A stretch of DNA of 64,000 nt from contig JALIRH010000096.1 in NCBI GenBank assembly GCA_023055505.1, positions 533,501-597,500 on the forward strand, given 5' to 3'. The stretch's first letter is position 1, and each line of letters begins with the position of its first letter. Below the pieces are notes generated by a model. That model was given only the letters and a program-made list of their open reading frames with translations. It searched no databases and was not told where the DNA came from. The DNA is from Callipepla californica brunnescens. Lineage: Eukaryota > Chordata > Aves > Galliformes > Odontophoridae. This document shows positions 1 to 10,190 of this stretch, piece by piece. The position numbers and the translations under genes are program-made.

Positions 1-3000
1 GTTAGGGGTTACGGTAAGGGTTAGGGTTAGGGGTTAGGGTCAGGGATAGGGTCAATGTTAGGGTTAGGGTAAGGGTTAGGGTTAGGGGTTAAGTTTAGGG
101 TAGGGTTAGGGTTAGGGTAGGGTTATGGTAAGGAATCAGTAGGGTTAGGGTTAGAGTTAGGGTTAGGGATCTGGTGGGTTGGGGTTAGGGTTTAAGGTTA
201 GGGTTAGGTTTAGGGTAGGGTTAGGGTAGGGTTAAGGTTTAGGGTTAGGGTTAGGGATAGGTAAGGGTTAGGGTAAGGGATAGGGTTAGGGTGAGGGGTA
301 GGGTTAGTGTAGGGCTACGGTTAGGGGTTAGGGTTAGGGGTTAGGGTTAGGGTAGTGTTAGGGTTAGGGTGAGGGGTAGGGTTAGGGTAGGGCTACGGTT
401 AGGGGTTAGGGTTAGGGGTTAGGGTTAGGGTAGTGTTAGGGTTAGGTTAGGGTTAGGGGTAGGGGTATGGGTAGGGTTAGGGTAGGGTTAGGGTTAGGTT
501 GGATTAGAATTTACGGTAAGGGTTAGGTTTAGTGGTTAGGGTCAGTGTCAGGGTTAGGGGTTAGGGTTAGGGATAGGGTAAGAGTTAGGGTTAGGGTTAG
601 AGTTAGGGTAGGGTTATAGTTAGGTTTAGGGTAGGGTTAGGGTAAGGGTAGAGTTAGAGTAGGTTTAGGGTAAGGGTAGGGTAGTGTTAGGGTAGGGTAT
701 GGGTTAGGGATTAGGGCTAGGGTAGGGTTAGGGGTTAGTGTTAGGTTTAGGGTTAGGGTAGGGTTGTGGTTAGGGTTAGGGTAGGGTTGGGGTTAGGGAC
801 AGGGTTAGGGTTTGGGCTTACGGGTTGGGGATAGGGGTTAGGGTCACGGTTAGGGTAGGGTTAGGTTAGGTTTAGGGTTAGTGTTAGGGTTATGGTTAGG
901 TAAGGTTTAGGGTAAATGTTAGGGTAGGGTTAGGGTTAGGGTTATGGGTTAGGATTATGGGTTAGGGTTAGGTAAGGTTTAGGGTAGGGTTAGGGTCAGG
1001 GTCAGGGTTAAGGGTAGGGTTTGAGTCAGGGTTAGGGTAGGGTTAGGGGTAGGGTTAGGGTAGGGTTAGGGATAGGTAAGGGTTAGGGTAAGGGTTAGGG
1101 TTAGGGATAGGGTAGGGTTAGGGTTAGGGTAGGGCTAGATTTAGGGGTTAGGGGTAGGGGTATGGTTAGGGTTAGGGTAGGGTTAGGGATAGGTAAGGGT
1201 TAGGGTAAGGGTTAGGGATAGGGTAGGGTTAGGCTTAGGGTAGGGCTAGATGTAGGGGTTAGGGGTAGGGGTATGGGTAAGGGTTAGGGTAGGGTTAGGG
1301 TTAAGGGTTAGAGTAGGGTTAGGGATAGGTAAGGGTTAGGGTAAGGGTTAGGGTTAGGGTCAGGGATGGTGTAGGGTCAGTTTTAGGGTTAGGGTATGGT
1401 TAGTGTAAGGGGTAGGGTTAGGGTTAGGGTAGGGCTAGGGTTAGTGTTAGGGTTAAAATTAGGGGTTAGGGGTTAGGGCTAGGGTAGGGTTAGGGGTTAG
1501 TGTTAGGGTTAGGGTAGGGTTGGGGTTAGGGTTAGGGTTGGGTTGGGGTTAGGGGCAGGGTTAGGGTTAGGGCTTTGGGGTTGGGGTTAGGGGTTAGGGT
1601 CACGGTTAGGGTAGGTTTAGGGTTAGTGTTAGGGTAAGGGTTAGGGTAGGGTTAGGGGTTAGGGTAGGGTTAGTTTTAGTGTTAGTGTTATGGTTAGGTA
1701 AGGGTTAGGGGTTAGGGTAAATGTTAGGGTAGTGTTAGGGTTAGGGTAGGGTTAGGGTTAGGGTAGGGTTAGGGTAGGGTTAGGGTCAGGGTTAAGGGTA
1801 GGGTTTGAGTCAGGGTTAGGGTCAGGGTTAGGGTTAGGGTACGGTTAGGTTAAGTGTTATGGTTAGTGTAGGGTTAGGGTTAGGTTTTGGGTCCATCAAT
1901 AGGGTCAGGGTTAGTTTAGATTAGGGTTAGTGTAGGGTTAGGGTTAGGGTTTAGGGTTAGGGGTTAAGGTTAGGGGTTAGGGTTAGGGTAGGGTTAGGGG
2001 TTACTGTAAGGGTTAGGGTTAGGGGTTAGGGTCAGGGTAAGGGTTAGGGTTAGAGTTAGGGTAGGGTTTGGTTTAGGGTAAGGGTTAGGGTAGGGTTAGG
2101 GTTGGGTTAGGGTTAGGGTAGGGTTAGGGTTAGGGGTTAGGGTAGCGTCAGGGGTTAAGGTTAGGATAAGGGTTAGGGGTTAGGGTTAAAGTTAGGGTAA
2201 GGGTAGGGTTAGGGATAGGGTTGGGGTTAGGGTTAGGGTAGGGTTAGGGTAGGGCTAGGGTTAGGGTTATGGTAAGGGTTAGGGCAGAGTTAGGGTTAAG
2301 GTTAGGGTAAGGGTAGGGTTAGGGTAGGGCTAGGGTTAGGTTTAGGGTTATGGTAAGGGTTAGGGTAGGGTTAGGGTTAGTGTTAGGGTAAGGGTTAGGG
2401 ATAGGTAAGGGTCAGGGTTAGGGTCAATGTTAGGGTAAGGGTTAGGGTAGGGTTAGTGTTAGGGTTGGGTTGGGATTAGGGTAGGGTTAGGGTTAGGGGT
2501 TAGGGTAGAGTCAGGGGTTACGGTTAGGATAAGGGTTAGGGTAGGGTTAAGGGTTAGGGTTAGGGTAGGGTTAAAGTTGGGGTTAGGAATAGGGTTAGGG
2601 TTAGGTTAGAGTTAGGGTAGGGTTAGGGTAAGGAATCAGTAGGGTTAGGGTTAGAGTTAGGGTTAGGGATCTGGTGGGTTAGGGTTAGGGTTTAAGGTTA
2701 GGGTTAGGTTTAGGGTAGGGTTAGGGTAGGGTTAAGGTTTAGGGTTAGGGTTAGGTTTAGGGGTTAGGGTAGGGCTAGGGTTAGGGGTTGGGTTAGTGTA
2801 GGGGTAGGGGTATGGGTAGGGTTAGGGTTAGGGGTTAGGGTATGGTCAGGGGTTACGGTTAGGTTAAGGTTTAGGGTTAGAGTAGGGTTAGGAGTTAGGG
2901 TTAGGGTTAGGGTTAAGGATAGGGTTGGGGTTAGGGTTAGGGTAGGGCTAGTGTTAGGTTAGGGTTAGGTGTTTGGGTCAGGGTTAGTGTAGGGTTAATG

Positions 3001-6000
3001 TTAGGGTAGGGGTTAGGATTAGGTTTATGGTAAGGGTTAGGGTAGGGTTAGGGTAAGAGTTAGGGAAAGGTAAGGGTTAGGGTAAGGGTTAGGGTTAGGG
3101 TCAGTGTTAGGGTCAGGGTTAGGCTTATAGTATGGTTAGGGTAAGGGTTAGGGGTTAGGGTAGGGTTAGGGTAGGGGTAGGGGTAAGGGTAGGGGTATGG
3201 GTAGGGTTAAGGTAAGGGTAGGGTTAGGGTTAGGTTTGGATTAGAGGTTACGGTAAGGGTTAGGGTTAGGGGTTAGGGTCAGTGTCAGGGTTAGGGTTAG
3301 GGTAGGGTTAGTGTTAGGGTAAGGTTTAGGGTTAGGGTTATGGTAAGCGTTAGGGTTAGAGTTAGGGTAGGGGTAGGGTTTGGGTTAGTGGTTAGGGTTA
3401 AGGTTAGGGGTTAGGGCTGGGGTAGGTTTAGGACTAGGGTAAGGTTGGGTTTAGGGTTAGGTTGGGGTAAGTGTTAGGGGCAGGATAAGGGCTTAGGGGT
3501 TGGGCTTAGGGGTTAGGATTAGGGTAGGGTTAGGGTAAGGGTAAGGGTTAGGGTAGGGTAAGGGTTAGGGTTTACGGTAGGGTTAGGGTTAGTGTTAGGG
3601 TAGGGTTATGGTTAAGTAAGGGTTAGGGTTAGGGTAAAGGTTAGGGTAGGGTTAGGGTTAGGTTTAAGGGGTAGGGTTAGGGTTAGATAATGGTTATGGT
3701 AAGTATTAGGGTCAGGGTTACGGGTAGGGTGTGAGTCAGGGTTAGGGTTTTAGGGTTAGGGTAGGGTTAGGGTTAGGTTTTGGGTCGATCAATAGGGTTA
3801 GGGTTAGATTAGGGTAGGGTTAGGATAGGGTTAGGGTAGGGTTTGTGTTAGGGTTAGGGTGTAGGGTTAGGGGTTAAGGTTAGGGGTTAGTGTTAGGGTA
3901 GGGTAGGGGTAGGGTTAGGGTAGGGTAAGGGTTAGGGGTTAGGATTAGGGTTAAGGTGTTAGGAGTTAGGGTTAGGGTTAGGGTTAGGGTTAGGGTTAGA
4001 ATAGGGTAAGGGTTAGGGGTAGGGTTACGGGTAGGGTTAGGGTAAAGTTAGGGTTAGGGTTCCGGTTACGGTTAGGGTCCATCAATAGGGTTAGGGTTTA
4101 GGGTTAGGGGTTAGGGTTAGGTGTATGTGTAGGGGTAGGGTTAGTGTTAGGGTTAGGGTTAGGTTGGATTAGGGTTAGGGTTAGGGTTGGGTAAGGGTTA
4201 GGGGTAGGATTACGGGTAGGGTTAGTGTTATGGTTAGGGTCCATCAATAGGGTTAGGCAAGGTTTAGGGTTTAGGGTTAGGGTTAGGTGTTAGGGTAAGG
4301 GGTTAGGGTTAGGGTAGGGTTAGGGTCCATCAATAGGGTTATGGTAGGGTTAGGGTTATGGATAGGGTTAGAGTTAGGGTAGGGTTAGAGTTAGGGATAG
4401 GGTAGGGTTAGGGTAAGGGTAGAGTTAGGGTAGGTTTATGGTAAGGGTAGGGTAGTGTTAGGGTAGGGTATGGGTTAGGGGTTAGGGTTAAGGTTAGGGG
4501 TTAGGGCTCGGGTAGGGTTAGGGGTTAGTGTTAGGTTTAGGGGCAGGGTTAGGGTTAGGGTAGGGTTGGGGTTAGGGTTAGGGTAGGGTTGGGGTTAGGG
4601 ACAGGGTTAGGGTTTGGGCTTACGGGTTGGGGATAGGGGTTAGGGTCACGGTTAGGGTAGGGTTAGGTTAGGTTTAGGGTTAGTGTTAGGGTTATGGTTA
4701 GGTAAGGGTTAGGGGTTAGGGTAAATGTTAGGGTAGGGTTAGGGTTGGGTTAGGGTTAGTGTTAGGGTTAGGGTTATGGCTTAGGGGTAGGTAAGGGTTA
4801 GGGTAGGGTTAGGGTCAGGGTCAGGGTTAAGGGTAGGGTTTGAGTCAGGGTCAGGGTCAGGGTTAGGGTTAGCACAGGGTTAGGGTAGGGTTAGGTGTTA
4901 GGGTAGGGTTAGGGTTAATGTTAGAGTTATGGTTAGGTAGGGGTTAGGGTAAGGGTTAGGGGTTAGGGTAAATGTTAGGGTAGGTTTAGGGTTAAGGATT
5001 AGGGTAGAGTTAGGGTTAGGTAAGGGTTAGGGTATGGTTAGGGTCAGGGTTAAGGGTAGGGTTAGGGTTAGGGTAGAATTAGGGTTAGATTTGAGGGTTA
5101 GTGTAGGGTTAGGGTAGAGTTAGGGGTTAGGGTAAGGGTTAGGGTTGGATTAGAATTTTCGGTAAGGGTTAGGGTTAGGGGTTAGGGTCAGTATTAGGGT
5201 TAGGGGTTAGGGTTAGGGATAGGGTAAGAGTTAGGGTAGGGTTAGGGTAGGGTTAGAGTTAGGGTAGGGTTAGTGTTAGGGTTAGGGTACGTTTAGGGTT
5301 TGGGTAAGGGTTAGGGTGAGGGTTGGTGTTAGGGTCGGATTAGGGTTAGGTTCAGGGTTAGGGTAGTGTTAGGGTTTAGGGTTAGGGTTAGGGTATGGTT
5401 AGGGGTTAGGGTTGGGGTAAGGGTTAGGTTAGGGTTAGGGTTAGGGGGTTAGAGTTAGGGGATTAGTGTTAGGGTTAGGGTTAGGGTTAGGGTGAGGGTT
5501 GGTGTTAGGGTAGGATTAGTGTTAGGTTCAGGGTTAGGGTAGTGTTAGGGTTCAGGGTTAGGGTTGTGATAAGTTTTAGGGGATTAGTGTTAGGGGTTAG
5601 GGTAGGGTTAGGGTTAGGATTGGGATTAGGTTTAGGTTAGGGTTATGGTTAGGGTTAGGATAGGGTTAATGTAGGGTTAGGGTTAGTGATAGAGTAAGAC
5701 TTAGGGTTAGGGTTATGGTAAGAGTTAGGGATTGGGATACGGTTAGATTTAGGGTTAAGAATAGGGTTCGGGTTTGATTAGGGTTAGGGTTAGTGTTAGG
5801 AATCAATTTGGAGGAAGGAAAAGGTTTAGGAATTGGTTCATTGTTAGGGTTAGTCTTCAAGTTAGTAATAGAGTAAGGGTTAGTGTTCGGGTTAGGAATA
5901 GGGTTCTGAATAGGGCGAGGTTTGGGAATAGGATGAAGTTTAGGGTTAGGGTTCGGGTCAGATTTAGCACTATGTTTCAGGTTCCTTTTAGGTTTAGTGA

Positions 6001-6068
6001 TAAGGATTAGGGGTACGTTTAGGTATTGTACAATGCTAAGTGTTAGCTTCTGGGTGGGGGTTGGGGTT
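1..6068 (+). repeat. Degenerate TTAGGG telomere-like array, copy A
   Basis: Almost the whole stretch is variants of TTAGGG (TTAGGGG, TAGGG, TTAGTG, TCAGGG, TTACGG) with irregular 5-8 base spacing, G-rich on the + strand. It is too diverged to be a live telomere. A true left chromosome end would read CCCTAA here, so the window does not start at a terminus. A higher-order repeat of about 3.8 kb is visible: the passage containing CTTACGGGTTGGGG recurs at about 817 and 4619. A non-telomeric word, CCATCAATAGGG, recurs at about 1890, 4080, 4239 and 4327. The block is repeated at 44473-50369 with small indels, including roughly 190 bases near 2230-2450 that are absent from the second copy. No gene is visible. 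Confidence 0.95.
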
Positions 6069-6642
6069 TGTCATGGTTTTATGATTTTTTGGTACTGGTA
6101 TTCCACATCATAACATCATGTATTGCATTAGGAGTTGAAGAGCTAATACTCCAGCTCCATAGATCATTGATAATTCCAGGTATACCTGTCTGAGAAGAGA
6201 AGAAGCACTACATTCCCCAGAGGACTTTGCGATGCTTTGTATTTTTACGTGTTTTCCGCTCAGAGGGAACAGATAAAAACCCTCAGCGGTCACGGGACAC
6301 TCTCTTTCCTTCGGGATCGACTCAGCAGTGGGTGCTCGCTGCCGTATCGCCTTCAGCGTTAGCGTAAGGCCTTCGGTTTATCGGACACTCTCTCTTGCTC
6401 ATTTTGTTTGATTCATTAGCCTCAATTCCAATTACATTGTATTATATTGTGTTATTTTGCTTTCTAATATCTTATTTAGTAAATTAGCTTTCCTCCTCAG
6501 ATCGTTGCCGCTGTTTTGTTTCTAGGCCCATCTCCCTTTTCCCTTTTCCCTTTTTCCTTGCCCTTTCCTGGGGCGTGGGTCCGTGGGTCCCCGCAGCAAT
6601 CGTCACGGAACCGGGCCGATCCAGCCCGGTAAACCGTTGACA
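6069..6642 (+). mobile_element. Solo LTR of an avian endogenous retrovirus, copy A
   Basis: This 574-bp element begins TGTCATGG and ends CGTTGACA, so it has TG...CA ends with a TGTCA/TGACA inverted pair. It is flanked by a 5-bp duplication GGGTT (6064-6068 and 6643-6647). Related repeat units near 18746 and 24526 read straight through (TTGGGGTTAGATTAAGG) and show the empty site. Inside are a TATA-like GATAAAAA near 6271, a possible AGTAAA poly(A) signal near 6477 and a pyrimidine-rich tract near 6530, which fits a + strand LTR. No primer-binding site or internal retroviral sequence follows, so it is a solo LTR. It is unlike the LTR at 11627. From memory it resembles chicken EAV-type LTRs, but the family assignment is inference. 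Confidence 0.85.
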
Positions 6643-7260
6643 GGGTTAGATTAAGGGTGAGGGTTAGGATTAGGACTAGATTTAGGATTAGGTTTAGGAA
6701 TAGGTTTTCTTTGATTGTTAGAGTGAGAGAAAGGTTAGGCCTTGGGTTTGTTTTTGGAATAGTTTTGGGTTTCAGAATAGGAATTGGGTTAGTATTTGGA
6801 ATCTGTTTTGGTTTAGTATTAGTGTTAGGGTCAGGGTTAGAAGTTAGGTGATGGCTGTGGTAATCTAATGCTTTGTGTTAGGCTTAGGGTTGGGCTTAAA
6901 TTTGGGGTTGGTTTTAAGGTCCCATTTAGATTTCAGGTAGAATTGGAGTTAAATTAAGGTAACGGTTAGGATTAGATTTAGGGTTCTGATAAGGGTTAGG
7001 TTAGGGTTAGGGTTTGGTTCCAAGTTGTTTTTAGGGTTAGGGTTAACGTTAGGTTTCAGGATAGGGTTAGGAATATAGCTAGGTGTTAGGTAAGGTTTAA
7101 TCCTAGGGTTTCAGTTCGGGTTAGGTGAAGCATTAGTTTTACAGTTAGAAGACATGTTAGGGTTAGGGTTAGGTTTTGGTGTAGATTTAGGTTTAGGGTA
7201 AGGGTTAGGGATGTAGATGAAGGTTTAGTGGAAGGGGTAGGGTTCTCTTTAGTTTTAGGA
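6643..7260 (+). repeat. Degenerate TTAGGG segment between LTR and SGF29-derived block
   Basis: A strongly diverged telomere-like segment of the same type as the TTAGGG-oriented arms of the tandem units: it matches about 18752-19640 and 24530-25415 in order, with an internal deletion relative to them. Near 7260 the unit sequence stops after TTTTAGGACC and SGF29-derived GC-rich sequence begins, so this is a rearrangement junction. Open frames rich in Arg/Val or Leu/Gly come from the repeat and are not genes. Confidence 0.8.
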
Positions 7261-7842
7261 CCCACAGCACAGAACCCGGCCCCAAAAGGGCACGAACGGA
7301 CCCCATAACCCAGCCCTATAATGTCAATATCTGACCCCAAAACTCAGCACCAAAATCCTGCAATTCCACCCCAAAATCTCCATTATCAGCCCCAGAATCC
7401 GATTATTTCCCCCAAATGTCAGCCCCAAATCCCATTAGTTCCCCCCTGACCCCACAATTTTCCCCCGACCCCATAATTCCCCCCCATGACCCTATAATTT
7501 CCCCCCCAACCCCATCAATTCCCCCCTGTGACCCCATTACTTCACCTCCTGACCCTGTTACTTCCCCTATTCCCCCCGACCCTATAATTGCCCTAGAACA
7601 GCCGCAGGACGATTCCTCGGTGCTGTTTGAGGTCACATCAGCCCAACCCCATTACTTTCCCCGCGTCCCCATAATTCACCTGTTCCCCCCGTGACCCCAT
7701 TAATTTCCCCTCTGACCCTATTAGTTCCCCTGTTCCCCCTCCAACCCTTTAAATTCCCCCTGACCCCATAATTCCCCCTGACCCCATTGCTTTCCTCCCG
7801 ACCCCATAAATTCCCCCTGACCCCATAATTGCTCTATAACAG
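7261..7842 (+). repeat. C-rich minisatellite, probably the last intron of SGF29
   Basis: Iterations of a roughly 17-19 bp word like GACCCCATAATTCCCCC run up to the splice acceptor of the SGF29 terminal exon. Short, C-rich, minisatellite-filled introns are typical of genes on avian dot chromosomes, so this is best read as the intron preceding that exon. It also contains a partial extra copy of the exon start at 7602. The long open frame across 7416-7694 (Pro/Ser/Ile-rich) is a repeat by-product. Confidence 0.6.
7602..7631 (+). pseudogene. SGF29: Partial duplicate of SGF29 terminal exon start
   Basis: After an acceptor-like CAG, 30 bases encode PQDDSSVLFE, the same ten residues that open the complete copy at 7843. 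The following bases (GTCACATCAG) do not continue the exon. This is a truncated duplicate created inside the intronic minisatellite. It contributes nothing by itself. Confidence 0.7.
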
Positions 7843-7956
7843 CCGCAGGATGATTCCTCGGTGCTGTTTGAGGACACGTTGTACGCTGACGGATATTCAT
7901 CGCCACTCAACGTCGCACAGCGCTACGTTGTGGCCTGCAGGGACACCAAGAAGAAG
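7843..7956 (+). pseudogene. SGF29: SGF29 terminal exon, stop codon lost, copy A
   Basis: SGF29 (CCDC101) is a SAGA/ATAC subunit whose C-terminal tandem Tudor domain binds trimethylated H3K4. After the acceptor CAG at 7840-7842, the frame reads PQDDSSVLFEDTLYADGYSS and continues through PLNVAQRYVVACRDTKKK, aligning with the last 36 or so residues of vertebrate SGF29. The Phe of VLFEDT corresponds to human F264, a methyl-lysine cage residue. The stop expected after the lysines is CGA (7957-7959), so the frame runs on to 8109. Upstream Tudor exons are absent and telomere-like repeat lies about 600 bp away. I call it a terminal-exon fragment of a duplicated gene. It could be a live 3' end only if the other exons lie elsewhere in another arrangement. 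Confidence 0.8.
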
Positions 7957-8059
7957 CGACCCCCGTGTGGCCGTTTTGGGGCCGTTCCAGGATTTGGGTT
8001 TTTTGGGGTCATTAGGGCCGATTTACGGTCACTTTGGGGTCACTCTGGAGCACTTTGGG

Positions 8060-8101
8060 GTGCAGTGCTGCATCGTGGCCTGCAGAGACACCAAGAAGTG
8101 A
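8060..8101 (+). pseudogene. SGF29: Third SGF29 C-terminal fragment, stop retained
   Basis: A short stretch encodes QCCIVACRDTKK followed by TGA at 8099-8101. It parallels the end of the exon at 7843 but keeps the expected stop. It sits in repeats of TTTGGGGTCACT. A still weaker echo follows near 8185-8203 (GGCGCAGCGCTTCCAAGAAG). The exon's last codons were therefore copied at least twice along with the local minisatellite. Confidence 0.65.
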
Positions 8102-8236
8102 CCCCATAGGGGATTTGATATGGTCCTTATGGGGTCGTTATAGGGTTTTGGGGTCACTTTGGGGTCATTTTGGGGCCCTTTGGGGCGCAGCGCTTCCAAG
8201 AAGTGTTGGAAGTAATCTGGGATATTTGGGGTCATT

Positions 8237-8547
8237 TTGCGTCACATCGGGGTCACTTCGGGTCATTGCACGTTGGGGCGTGGCTCGAATGCGAGGCTTA
8301 ACGTTGGCCATGCCCACTCGCTTCCCACTGGCTTCCGGTTTCCCACTTCCAGGCGTGCTTCCGCCTCCTTACCCACAATGCCTCGCTCGCTGCCGGAAAT
8401 CCGCGCTCCCAGAAGTTTCAGTCATTTCCGGTCATCGTGCCTCGTTCCAGTGGCACTGTTCCGCCTCGCTACCCCACACCCCGCCCTTTCCGCTGCCGAT
8501 CTGTGCTGTGATTGGCCGAGCTGTGCCGTGGGGCCGGAAGCGGCCGC
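8237..8547 (+). promoter_or_regulatory. GC-rich promoter-like segment, copy A
   Basis: A CpG-containing island stands out from the flanking repeats. It holds several ETS-type CCGGAA/TTCCGG sites (about 8335, 8392, 8426, 8534), an inverted CCAAT box (ATTGG at 8511), GC-box-like CCCCGCCC near 8479 and no TATA box. It ends at an ATG at 8548. This is the usual make-up of a housekeeping promoter and probably belongs to the gene downstream of SGF29. Activity is not provable from sequence. Confidence 0.55.
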
Positions 8548-8580
8548 ATGGTGGAAGCGGAGCTGGAAGCAGAGCACGTG
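8548..8580 (+). CDS. Possible first coding exon of an unidentified gene, copy A
   Basis: The first ATG after the promoter-like segment opens 11 codons (MVEAELEAEHV) ending at a possible donor GTG/GTCAGT. I do not recognise the protein. The acidic start, the position right after ETS/CCAAT motifs and the exact preservation in copy B make a first exon plausible. The frame continues into minisatellite, so without a donor it would be a Gly/Trp/Cys-rich artefact. A possible next exon lies at 9440. No further exon is visible, so any gene is truncated. Confidence 0.3.
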
Positions 8581-8599
8581 GTCAGTGGCAGGGCGGGAG

Positions 8600-9420
8600 G
8601 GGCGGTTATGGGGCCGGGGTCAGGTTATGGGGTTATGGGGCAGGGATTTGGGGCTGGGGTCGTGGGTGTGGGGTCCAGGCTTGGGGCAGAGCTGTGGGGC
8701 AGAGTTGTGGGTCCAGGTGCACTGATTGGGGCAGAGCTGTTGGATGCGGGGCTGAGCTGTGGGGTGGATCTGTGGGGCAGAGCTGTGGCAGTTGGGGGGC
8801 GGAGGTGTGGTGCAGGTATGAGCAGATGTGGGGCTCAGATGCGGGGCTGAGCTGCGGGATGTGAGGCTGATCCATGGGGCAGAGCTGTGGAATGTGGGGC
8901 TGATCTGTGGGGCAGGTAGGTATGTGGGGCAGAGCTGTGGGATGTGGGGCAGGTATGTGCAGATTGGGGTTGAGCCGTGGGGCTGAGGTGTGGGATATGG
9001 GGCAGCACTATGGGGCTGAGTTGTGGGGTTGAGCCGTGGGGCAGAGCTGTGGGATGTGGGGCAGATCTGTGGGTCCAGGTGTGGGGTTTGGGGCAGATGT
9101 GTGGGGCAGAGCCACAGGGCTGAGCTCTGGGGCCAGGTGTGGGGTGAGGGGCTGAGCTGTGGTGCAGAGCTGAGGGATGTGGGGCTGAGCTGTGGGTCCA
9201 GGTGTGGGGTTTGGGGCAGATGTGTGGGGCAGAGCCACAGGGCTGAGCTCTGGGGCCAGGTGTGGGATGAGGGGCTGAGCTGTGGGATGTGGGGCTGAGC
9301 TGTGTGGCCAGGGGATGAGGGGCAGAGATGTGGGGCAAATGTGTGGGATGTGGGGCAGCGCTGTGGGGCTGAGCTGTGGTGTGGATGTTTGGGGTGAAGG
9401 TGTGGGGCAGAGTTCTGCCC
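8600..9420 (+). repeat. GTGGGGC-rich minisatellite, copy A
   Basis: Irregular iterations of words such as TGTGGGGCAGAGC and TGTGGGGCTGAGC. A 123-bp segment starting GGGTCCAGGTG is tandemly duplicated (from 9071 and again from 9194). It would be intronic if the flanking exon candidates are real. Long frames on both strands here (up to 382 residues, His/Ser/Pro- or Gly/Cys-rich) are shadows of the repeat. Confidence 0.85.
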
Positions 9421-9439
9421 CACAGAGGTGCTCCCGCAG

Positions 9440-9480
9440 GAGGTGGAGGAGATGCAGTGGCGGCATTCTGAGGGGAATAG
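9440..9480 (+). CDS. Possible second exon of an unidentified gene, copy A
   Basis: A 41-base non-repetitive island is bounded by an acceptor-like CTCCCGCAG and a donor-like GTCAGT, the same unusual donor as the 8548 exon. In the phase left by that exon it reads EVEEMQWRHSEGN, acidic and non-repetitive. I do not recognise it. It may be coincidence in a small island, and the following sequence is minisatellite with no further exon. Confidence 0.25.
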
Positions 9481-10116
9481 GTCAGTGCCCCATTGCTGCC
9501 CCACAGCTGCCCCATAGCCACCCCATTGAGATCCACTGAGATCAGTGGAGACCCCATTGAGATCCGTAGGGACCCCATGGAGATCCATGGTGACCCATGG
9601 CTGCCCCGTAGCTGCCCCACATCCGCCCCATAGCTGGGCGTGGCTTCGCTCTGGGCACACCGCCTTCTGCGGGACCCACAGCGACCCACACTGACCCACA
9701 GTGACCCACACTGACCCATAGAGACCCACAGCGACCCATAGAGACTCACAGCGACCCAACCGACCCACAGCAACCTATAGGGGGAACCACAGCAACCCAC
9801 AGAGACCGATAGCTCACACAGCGACCCACAGTGACCCACAGCGGGACCCACAGCGACCCATAGAGACCCACAGCGACCCATAGAAACACATAGAGACTCA
9901 TAGTTACCCACAGCGATTTATAGAGACCCACAGCGACTCACTGAGACCCACAGTGACCTATAGCTGGACCCACAGACACCCACAGCAACCCAAAGTGACC
10001 CACAGCTTGACCCATAGCGACCCATGCCAGGAACCACAGCGATCCATTGGGACCCATAGCGATCCACAGCGACCCATGGAAAACCACAGGGAGCAAGAGG
10101 GAGCCACAGAGACACA

Positions 10117-10190
10117 GCGACATCACGTGAGAGCGCCGCCTGGTGTCGTGGAGGGGGAACTGCAGCTCCTTAGGAATCTCCTGGGGCACA
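10117..10190 (+). promoter_or_regulatory. E-box plus CTCF-like composite block 1, copy A
   Basis: A non-periodic block in the minisatellite. An exact palindromic E-box TCACGTGA (10123-10130) lies just before a degenerate CTCF-like core, CGCCGCCTGGTGTCG (10134-10148), followed by GGAACTGCAGCTCCTTAGG. It departs from the CTCF consensus at two positions, so it is probably the weakest of the four. Binding is inferred from motif only. Confidence 0.4.

Noticed and set aside
5774..6010. Arg/Val-rich and Asn/Pro/Leu-rich open frames across all TTAGGG/CCCTAA regions
   Set aside because: They translate six-base repeat variants (RVRVRV, LNPNPN). The same shapes appear on both strands wherever the repeat is, with no promoter, codon bias or homology.
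1..6068. Window start as a chromosome terminus
   Set aside because: The G-rich strand runs 5' to 3' into the window and the repeats are heavily diverged. A left terminus would read CCCTAA in near-perfect form.
6108..6293. 61-residue minus-strand frame in the LTR (and its copy at 50409)
   Set aside because: Lies wholly inside a non-coding LTR, antisense to its likely transcription, with no recognisable domain.
8620..9768. 382-residue minus-strand open frame rich in His/Ser/Pro
   Set aside because: Its composition follows the GTGGGGC minisatellite period, overlapping frames on both strands are equally long, and there is no recognisable domain.
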